A stretch of 50,301 nt of DNA, taken from contig JAUCBJ010000076.1 in the NCBI GenBank assembly GCA_032718475.1, positions 1 through 50,301 of the forward strand. Reading direction: 5' to 3'. Every line of letters begins with the position of its first letter. Within the stretch, counting starts at the first letter, position 1. Shown one piece after another: positions 42,801 to 50,301 of the stretch. Origin of the DNA: Nemertoderma westbladi (taxonomy: Eukaryota > Xenacoelomorpha > Nemertodermatida > Nemertodermatidae). The translations under genes and the position numbers were made by a program. The notes beneath the pieces were generated by a model, which saw only the letters and a list, made by a program, of their open reading frames with translations, was not told the DNA's origin and searched no databases.

Positions 42801-45800
42801 TGGTGGAGCGAAGGGTGAGTGGAGTGGTGGAGCGAAGGGTGAGTGGAGTGGTGGAGCGAAGGGTGAGTGGAGTGGTGGAGCGAAGGGTGAGTGGAGTGGT
42901 GGAGCGAAGGGTGAGTGGAGTGGTGGAGCGAAGGGTGAGTGGAGTGGTGGAGCGAAGGGTGAGTGGAGTGGTGGAGCGAAGGGTGAGTGGAGTGGTGGAG
43001 CGAAGGGTGAGTGGAGTGGTGGAGCGAAGGGTGAGTGGAGTGGTGGAGCGAAGGGTGAGTGGAGTGGTGGAGCGAAGGGTGAGTGGAGTGGTGGAGCGAA
43101 GGGTGAGTGGAGTGGTGGAGGGAAGGGTGAGTGGAGTGGTGGAGCGAAGGGTGAGTGGAGTGGTGGAGCGAAGGGTGAGTGGAGTGGTGGAGCGAAGGGT
43201 GAGTGGAGTGGTGGAGCGAAGGGTGAGTGGAGTGGTGGAGGGAAGGGTGAGTGGAGTGGTGGAGGGAAGGGTGAGTGGAGTGGTGGAGCGAAGGGTGAGT
43301 GGAGTGGTGGAGCGAAGGGTGAGTGGAGTGGTGGAGCGAAGGGTGAGTGGAGTGGTGGAGCGAAGGGTGAGTGGAGTGGTGGAGCGAAGGGTGAGTGGAG
43401 TGGTGGAGCGAAGGGTGAGTGGAGTGGTGGAGGGAAGGGTGAGTGGAGTGGTGGAGCGAAGGGTGAGTGGAGTGGTGGAGCGAAGGGTGAGTGGAGTGGT
43501 GGAGGGAAGGGTGAGTGGAGTGGTGGAGGGAAGGGTGAGTGGAGTGGTGGAGCGAAGGGTGAGTGGAGTGGTGGAGCGAAGGGTGAGTGGAGTGGTGGAG
43601 GGAAGGGTGAGTGGAGTGGTGGAGCGAAGGGTGAGTGGAGTGGTGGAGCGAAGGGTGAGTGGAGTGGTGGAGCGAAGGGTGAGTGGAGTGGTGGAGCGAA
43701 GGGTGAGTGGAGTGGTGGAGCGAAGGGTGAGTGGAGTGGTGGAGGGAAGGGTGAGTGGAGTGGTGGAGGGAAGGGTGAGTGGAGTGGTGGAGCGAAGGGT
43801 GAGTGGAGTGGTGGAGCGAAGGGTGAGTGGAGTGGTGGAGCGAAGGGTGAGTGGAGTGGTGGAGCGAAGGGTGAGTGGAGTGGTGGAGCGAAGGGTGAGT
43901 GGAGTGGTGGAGCGAAGGGTGAGTGGAGTGGTGGAGCGAAGGGTGAGTGGAGTGGTGGAGCGAAGGGTGAGTGGAGTGGTGGAGCGAAGGGTGAGTGGAG
44001 TGGTGGAGCGAAGGGTGAGTGGAGTGGTGGAGCGAAGGGTGAGTGGAGTGGTGGAGCGAAGGGTGAGTGGAGTGGTGGAGCGAAGGGTGAGTGGAGTGGT
44101 GGAGCGAAGGGTGAGTGGAGTGGTGGAGCGAAGGGTGAGTGGAGTGGTGGACCGAAGGGTGAGTGGAGTGGTGGAGCGAAGGGTGAGTGGAGTGGTGGAG
44201 CGAAGGGTGAGTGGAGTGGTGGAGCGAAGGGTGAGTGGAGTGGTGGAGCGAAGGGTGAGTGGAGTGGTGGAGCGAAGGGTGAGTGGAGTGGTGGAGCGAA
44301 GGGTGAGTGGAGTGGTGGAGCGAAGGGTGAGTGGAGTGGTGGAGCGAAGGGTGAGTGGAGTGGTGGAGCGAAGGGTGAGTGGAGTGGTGGAGCGAAGGGT
44401 GAGTGGAGTGGTGGAGCGAAGGGTGAGTGGAGTGGTGGAGCGAAGGGTGAGTGGAGTGGTGGAGCGAAGGGTGAGTGGAGTGGTGGAGCGAAGGGTGAGT
44501 GGAGTGGTGGAGCGAAGGGTGAGTGGAGTGGTGGAGCGAAGGGTGAGTGGAGTGGTGGAGCGAAGGGTGAGTGGAGTGGTGGAGCGAAGGGTGAGTGGAG
44601 TGGTGGAGCGAAGGGTGAGTGGAGTGGTGGAGCGAAGGGTGAGTGGAGTGGTGGAGCGAAGGGTGAGTGGAGTGGTGGAGCGAAGGGTGAGTGGAGTGGT
44701 GGAGCGAAGGGTGAGTGGAGTGGTGGAGCGAAGGGTGAGTGGAGTGGTGGAGCGAAGGGTGAGTGGAGTGGTGGAGCGAAGGGTGAGTGGAGTGGTGGAG
44801 CGAAGGGTGAGTGGAGTGGTGGAGGGAAGGGTGAGTGGAGTGGTGGAGCGAAGGGTGAGTGGAGTGGTGGAGCGAAGGGTGAGTGGAGTGGTGGAGCGAA
44901 GGGTGAGTGGAGTGGTGGAGCGAAGGGTGAGTGGAGTGGTGGAGCGAAGGGTGAGTGGAGTGGTGGAGCGAAGGGTGAGTGGAGTGGTGGAGCGAAGGGT
45001 GAGTGGAGTGGTGGAGCGAAGGGTGAGTGGAGTGGTGGAGCGAAGGGTGAGTGGAGTGGTGGAGCGAAGGGTGAGTGGAGTGGTGGAGCGAAGGGTGAGT
45101 GGAGTGGTGGAGCGAAGGGTGAGTGGAGTGGTGGAGCGAAGGGTGAGTGGAGTGGTGGAGCGAAGGGTGAGTGGAGTGGTGGAGCGAAGGGTGAGTGGAG
45201 TGGTGGAGCGAAGGGTGAGTGGAGTGGTGGAGCGAAGGGTGAGTGGAGTGGTGGAGCGAAGGGTGAGTGGAGTGGTGGAGCGAAGGGTGAGTGGAGTGGT
45301 GGAGCGAAGGGTGAGTGGAGTGGTGGAGCGAAGGGTGAGTGGAGTGGTGGAGCGAAGGGTGAGTGGAGTGGTGGAGCGAAGGGTGAGTGGAGTGGTGGAG
45401 CCAAAGGGTGAGTGGAGTGGTGGAGCGAAGGGTGAGTGGAGTGGTGGAGCGAAGGGTGAGTGGAGTGGTGGAGCGAAGGGTGAGTGGAGTGGTGGAGCGA
45501 AGGGTGAGTGGAGTGGTGGAGGGAAGGGTGAGTGGAGTGGTGGAGCGAAGGGTGAGTGGAGTGGTGGAGCGAAGGGTGAGTGGAGTGGTGGAGCGAAGGG
45601 TGAGTGGAGTGGTGGAGCGAAGGGTGAGTGGAGTGGTGGAGCGAAGGGTGAGTGGAGTGGTGGAGCGAAGGGTGAGTGGAGTGGTGGAGCGACGGGTGAG
45701 TGGAGTGGTGGAGCGAAGGGTGAGTGGAGTGGTGGAGCGAAGGGTGAGTGGAGTGGTGGAGCGAAGGGTGAGTGGAGTGGTGGAGGGAAGGGTGAGTGGA

Positions 45801-48800
45801 GTGGTGGAGCGAAGGGTGAGTGGAGTGGTGGAGCGAAGGGTGAGTGGAGTGGTGGAGCGAAGGGTGAGTGGAGTGGTGGAGCGAAGGGTGAGTGGAGTGG
45901 TGGAGCGACGGGTGAGTGGAATGGTGGAGCGAAGGGTGAGTGGAGTGGTGGAGGGAAGGGTGAGTGGAGTGGTGGAGCGAAGGGTGAGTGGAGTGGTGGA
46001 GCGAAGGGTGAGTGGAGTGGTGGAGCGAAGGGTGAGTGGAGTGGTGGAGCGAAGGGTGAGTGGAGTGGTGGAGCGAAGGGTGAGTGGAGTGGTGGAGCGA
46101 AGGGTGAGTGGAGTGGTGGAGCGAAGGGTGAGTGGAGTGGTGGAGCGAAGGGTGAGTGGAGTGGTGGAGCGAAGGGTGAGTGGAGTGGTGGAGCGAAGGG
46201 TGAGTGGAATGGTGGAGCGAAGGGTGAGTGGAGTGGTGGAGCGAAGGGTGAGTGGAGTGGTGGAGCGAAGGGTGAGTGGAGTGGTGGAGGGAAGGGTGAG
46301 TGGAGTGGTGGAGCGAAGGGTGAGTGGAGTGGTGGAGCGAAGGGTGAGTGGAGTGGTGGAGCGAAGGGTGAGTGGAGTGGTGGAGCGAAGGGTGAGTGGA
46401 GTGGTGGAGCGAAGGGTGAGTGGAGTGGTGGAGCGAAGGGTGAGTGGAGTGGTGGAGCGAAGGGTGAGTGGAGTGGTGGAGCGAAGGGTGAGTGGAGTGG
46501 TGGAGCGAAGGGTGAGTGGAGTGGTGGAGCGAAGGGTGAGTGGAGTGGTGGAGCGAAGGGTGAGTGGAGTGGTGGAGCGAAGGGTGAGTGGAGTGGTGGA
46601 GCGAAGGGTGAGTGGAGTGGTGGAGCGAAGGGTGAGTGGAGTGGTGGAGCGAAGGGTGAGTGGAGTGGTGGAGCGAAGGGTGAGTGGAGTGGTGGAGCGA
46701 AGGGTGAGTGGAGTGGTGGAGCGAAGGGTGAGTGGAGTGGTGGAGGGAAGGGTGAGTGGAGTGGTGGAGCGAAGGGTGAGTGGAGTGGTGGAGCGAAGGG
46801 TGAGTGGAGTGGTGGAGCGAAGGGTGAGTGGAGTGGTGGAGCGAAGGGTGAGTGGAGTGGTGGAGCGAAGGGTGAGTGGAGTGGTGGAGCGACGGGTGAG
46901 TGGAGTGGTGGAGCGAAGGGTGAGTGGAGTGGTGGAGCGAAGGGTGAGTGGAGTGGTGGAGCGAAGGGTGAGTGGAGTGGTGGAGCGACGGGTGAGTGGA
47001 GTGGTGGAGGGAAGGGTGAGTGGAGTGGTGGAGGGAAGGGTGAGTGGAGTGGTGGACCGATGGGTGAGTGGAGTGGTGGAGCGAAGGGTGAGTGGAGTGG
47101 TGGAGCGAAGGGTGAGTGGAGTGGTGGAGCGACGGGTGAGTGGAGTGGTGGAGGGAAGGGTGAGTGGAGTGGTGGAGCGAAGGGTGAGTGGAGTGGTGGA
47201 GCGAAGGGTGAGTGGAGTGGTGGAGCGAAGGGTGAGTGGAGTGGTGGAGCGAAGGGTGAGTGGAGTGGTGGAGGGAAGGGTGAGTGGAGTGGTGGAGCGA
47301 AGGGTGAGTGGAGTGGTGGAGCGAAGGGTGAGTGGAGTGGTGGACCGATGGGTGAGTGGAGTGGTGGAGCGAAGGGTGAGTGGAGTGGTGGAGCGAAGGG
47401 TGAGTGGAGTGGTGGAGCGACGGGTGAGTGGAATGGTGGAGCGAAGGGTGAGTGGAGTGGTGGAGCGAAGGGTGAGTGGAGTGGTGGAGCGAAGGGTGAG
47501 TGGAGTGGTGGAGGGAAGGGTGAGTGGAGTGGTGGAGCGAAGGGTGAGTGGAGTGGTGGAGCGAAGGGTGAGTGTAGTGGTGGAGCGAAGGGAAGGGTGA
47601 GTGGAGTGGTGGAGCGAAGGGTGAGTGGAGTGGTGGAGCGAAGGGTGAGTGGAGTGGTGGAGGAAGGGTGAGTGGAGTGGTGGAGCGAAGGGTGAGTGGA
47701 GTGGTGGAGCGAAGGGTGAGTGGAGTGGTGGAGCGAAGGGTGAGTGGAGTGGTGGAGCGAAGGGTGAGTGGAGTGGTGGAGCGAAGGGTGAGTGGAGTGG
47801 TGGAGCGAAGGGTGAGTGGAGTGGTGGAGCGAAGGGTGAGTGGAGTGGTGGAGCGAAGGGTGAGTGGAGTGGTGGAGCGAAGGGTGAGTGGAGTGGTGGA
47901 GCGAAGGGTGAGTGGAGTGGTGGAGCGAAGGGTGAGTGGAGTGGTGGAGCGAAGGGTGAGTGGAGTGGTGGAGCGAAGGGTGAGTGGAGTGGTGGAGCGA
48001 AGGGTGAGTGGAGTGGTGGACCGATGGGTGAGTGGAGTGGTGGAGCGAAGGGTGAGTGGAGTGGTGGACCGATGGGTGAGTGGAGTGGTGGAGCGAAGGG
48101 TGAGTGGAGTGGTGGAGCGAAGGGTGAGTGGAGTGGTGGAGCGAAGGGTGAGTGGAGTGGTGGACCGATGGGTGTGTGGAGTGGTGGACCGATGGGTGAG
48201 TGGAGTGGTGGAGCGAAGGGTGAGTGGAGTGGTGGAGCGAAGGGTGAGTGGAGTGGTGGAGCGAAGGGTGAGTGGAGTGGTGGAGCGAAGGGTGAGTGGA
48301 GTGGTGGAGCGAAGGGTGAGTGGAGTGGTGGAGGGAAGGGTGAGTGGAGTGGTGGAGCGAAGGGTGAGTGGAGTGGTGGAGCGAAGGGTGAGTGGAGTGG
48401 TGGAGCGAAGGGTGAGTGGAGTGGTGGAGCGAAGGGTGAGTGGAGTGGTGGAGCGAAGGGTGAGTGGAGTGGTGGAGCGAAGGGTGAGTGGAGTGGTGGA
48501 GCGAAGGGTGAGTGGAGTGGTGGAGCGAAGGGTGAGTGGAGTGGTGGAGCGAAGGGTGAGTGGAGTGGTGGAGCGAAGGGTGAGTGGAGTGGTGGAGCGA
48601 AGGGTGAGTGGAGTGGTGGAGCGAAGGGTGAGTGGAGTGGTGGAGCGAAGGGTGAGTGGAGTGGTGGAGCGAAGGGTGAGTGGAGTGGTGGAGCGAAGGG
48701 TGAGTGGAGTGGTGGAGCGAAGGGTGAGTGGAGTGGTGGAGCGAAGGGTGAGTGGAGTGGTGGAGCGAAGGGTGAGTGGAGTGGTGGAGCGAAGGGTGAG

Positions 48801-49519
48801 TGGAGTGGTGGAGCGAAGGGTGAGTGGAGTGGTGGAGCGAAGGGTGAGTGGAGTGGTGGAGCGAAGGGTGAGTGGAGTGGTGGAGCGAAGGGTGAGTGGA
48901 GTGGTGGAGCGAAGGGTGAGTGGAGTGGTGGAGCGAAGGGTGAGTGGAGTGGTGGAGCGAAGGGTGAGTGGAGTGGTGGAGCGAAGGGTGAGTGGAGTGG
49001 TGGAGCGAAGGGTGAGTGGAGTGGTGGAGCGAAGGGTGAGTGGAGTGGTGGAGCGAAGGGTGAGTGGAGTGGTGGAGCGAAGGGTGAGTGGAGTGGTGGA
49101 GCGAAGGGTGAGTGGAGTGGTGGAGCGAAGGGTGAGTGGAGTGGTGGAGCGAAGGGTGAGTGGAGTGGTGGAGCGAAGGGTGAGTGGAGTGGTGGAGCGA
49201 AGGGTGAGTGGAGTGGTGGAGCGAAGGGTGAGTGGAGTGGTGGAGCGAAGGGTGAGTGGAGTGGTGGAGCGAAGGGTGAGTGGAGTGGTGGAGCGAAGGG
49301 TGAGTGGAGTGGTGGAGCGAAGGGTGAGTGGAGTGGTGGAGCGAAGGGTGAGTGGAGTGGTGGAGCGAAGGGTGAGTGGAGTGGTGGAGCGAAGGGAAGT
49401 GGAGTGGTGGAGCGAAGGGTGAGTTGAGTGGTGGAGCGAAGGGTGAGTGAAGTGGTGGAGCGAAGGGTGAGTGGAGTGGTGGAGCGAAGGGTGAGTGGAG
49501 TGGTGGAGCGAAGGGTGAG
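36814..49519 (+). repeat. 12.7-kb satellite, 24-bp unit, about 529 units
   Basis: The unit is GGTGAGTGGAGTGGTGGAGC followed by GAAG. Main variants are GGAGGGAAG, GCGACGGG, GCGATGGG, GGACCGATGGG and AATGG for AGTGG. On the left (36.8-39.7 kb) units are diverse and include GTAGATTGG forms. Around 42.8-45.4 kb and 47.7-49.4 kb long runs are almost identical. The plus strand is strongly G/A-rich. The minus strand has no stop in any frame, giving proline-, serine- and histidine-rich open frames up to 4257 codons. Frame switches at 1-base indels (for example 45402 and the 23-bp units at 37802, 40176, 40487, 40869) argue against coding. Confidence 0.98.
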
Positions 49520-50301
49520 TCCTTTGCTCCTATCTTGCCTCCTATCCGCACTTCCACCGATCAGACTCTTCCGTCCTCGTCAGGGTAAGTGTCTACCACT
49601 CTCGCTAGCCTCCACTGGTTGTTGATGATTGTGTCGACAGTTACGATCACCAAGTCACCTTTCTTCAACTCCCTAGTGGTGTTTCTCCACTTACTCCTCC
49701 TGTGTAATGTGGGTAGGTATTCCTCGACCCACCTCCTCCAATACTCGGCATTTATCGCCTTGGCGACTTTCCAACTCTGTTGGGAGTGTATGTCATCTGG
49801 GTCTACACCCCGCATGTCGATGGTCGCCGGCCTCTCCATCAGAAAGTGTCCCGGTGTTAGCACATCTAGTGATTCTGGGTCGTCATTCTCGGATATAGCG
49901 GTCTGCTATTGATGATTAGCTAGCACCGTTCTTAGTATGTCCTCTGTGACCATGTGGGTGTTCATCAACTTCGTCATGAGATGCTTAGAACTACCCACAA
50001 GTCTCTCTACACATCCTAGGGTATGTGACGCATACGGCGTCCTCCTTTCCCATTTCACCTGCCGCCTCCTCATGGCTGCCCTGACATCGTCTCCCTCTAG
50101 GATGTCAAGGACGTCTGCCAACTCGTTCTCCGCTCCCACGAAGTTGGTCCCGTTGTCTGAATAAATCACCGTGATTGTTCCACCTTTGCGGTCTCTAAAT
50201 CTCTCTAAGGCATTAATGAATGCCGATGCCATAGCGTCCTGCGCGGGTTCTATTCCTACCACCCTCGTGTTGTTGTATACGAAGATGATGCCGTAGCGTT
50301 C
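49520..50301 (-). pseudogene. BEL/Pao retrotransposon pol fragment: integrase core and DUF5641-like C-terminus
   Basis: The fragment enters from the right window edge (ERYGIIFVYNNTRVVGIEPA). The integrase core shows the second catalytic Asp in IYSDNGTNFVGAENEL and the catalytic Glu in TLGCVERLVGSSKHLM, 50 residues later. The first Asp would lie outside the window. The tail has TPGHFLMERPATIDM, WRRWVEEYLPTLHRRSKWR, KKGDLVIVTVD and NNQWRLARVVDTYPDEDGRV, which fit the DUF5641 domain that ends BEL/Pao pol. Two in-frame nonsense codons are present: TAG at 49906-49908 and TGA at 49561-49563. Past the second, SVEVRIGGKIGAKD continues in the same frame straight into the 24-bp satellite. It is a broken copy. 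Confidence 0.88.

Noticed and set aside
49519-49545. The 24-bp unit derived from the BEL coding tail by inverted copying
   Set aside because: CCTTTGCTCC just right of the array resembles the reverse complement of GGAGCGAAGG, but the match is only about ten bases and could be chance.
36784-49557. A single 4257-codon minus-strand open frame, and other giant frames across the 24-bp array
   Set aside because: A 24-bp unit with no stop on the minus strand opens all three frames by itself. The frame passes through three different peptide repeats at 1-base indels, so no frame is conserved. No gene is called.

Overview
This is eukaryotic DNA from an animal, most likely a marine or other aquatic invertebrate. 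I cannot name the species. The reasons are: an AT-rich, gene-poor background; tRNA-derived SINEs; a BEL/Pao LTR element; two kinds of LINE-like retrotransposon; long satellite arrays; and a first coding exon ending in a textbook 5' splice site. No bacterial operons, rRNA genes, functional tRNAs or CRISPR arrays are present. Roughly 29 to 30 kb of the 50.3 kb is tandem repeat.

Layout. 1-2680: AT-rich DNA with foldbacks. 2684-6757: two inverted copies of a dispersed repeat; the left copy has expanded into a 36-bp minisatellite (2732-3752) that abuts a minus-strand tRNA-SINE (3757-3895). 8354-9795: a decayed plus-strand LINE (endonuclease and reverse transcriptase fragments, internal deletion). 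10336-10458: the only convincing host coding sequence, a 41-residue Lys-rich first exon ending in GAG|GTAAGT. Its exon-intron junction is repeated in tandem every 37 bp (10441-10632). 12244-12915: a MITE-like element with 145-bp terminal inverted repeats. 13378-26374: a 13-kb satellite with a 41-bp composite unit (17 + 24 bp). 26573-33312: a 26/38-bp satellite clearly derived from the exon-donor repeat at 10.4 kb. It is split by two copies of one retrotransposon family that carries a C-terminal zinc knuckle and a nuclease-like region. The first copy is nearly full length on the minus strand, the second 5'-truncated on the plus strand. 33733-33852: a second SINE. 33924-34789: a 61-bp satellite. 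36814-49519: a 12.7-kb satellite of a 24-bp unit, open in all three minus frames and fused directly to the 3' end of a BEL/Pao pol gene (49520-50301, minus).

How it fits together. The window looks like heterochromatic or large-intron DNA in which tandem arrays appear to have grown from pre-existing junctions: a splice donor, the arm of a dispersed repeat, a retrotransposon linker, and the end of a BEL pol gene. Retroelements were then inserted into the arrays. All element genes seen are broken by nonsense codons, frameshifts or deletions. The giant open frames in the arrays come from the repeat length and composition, not from genes.
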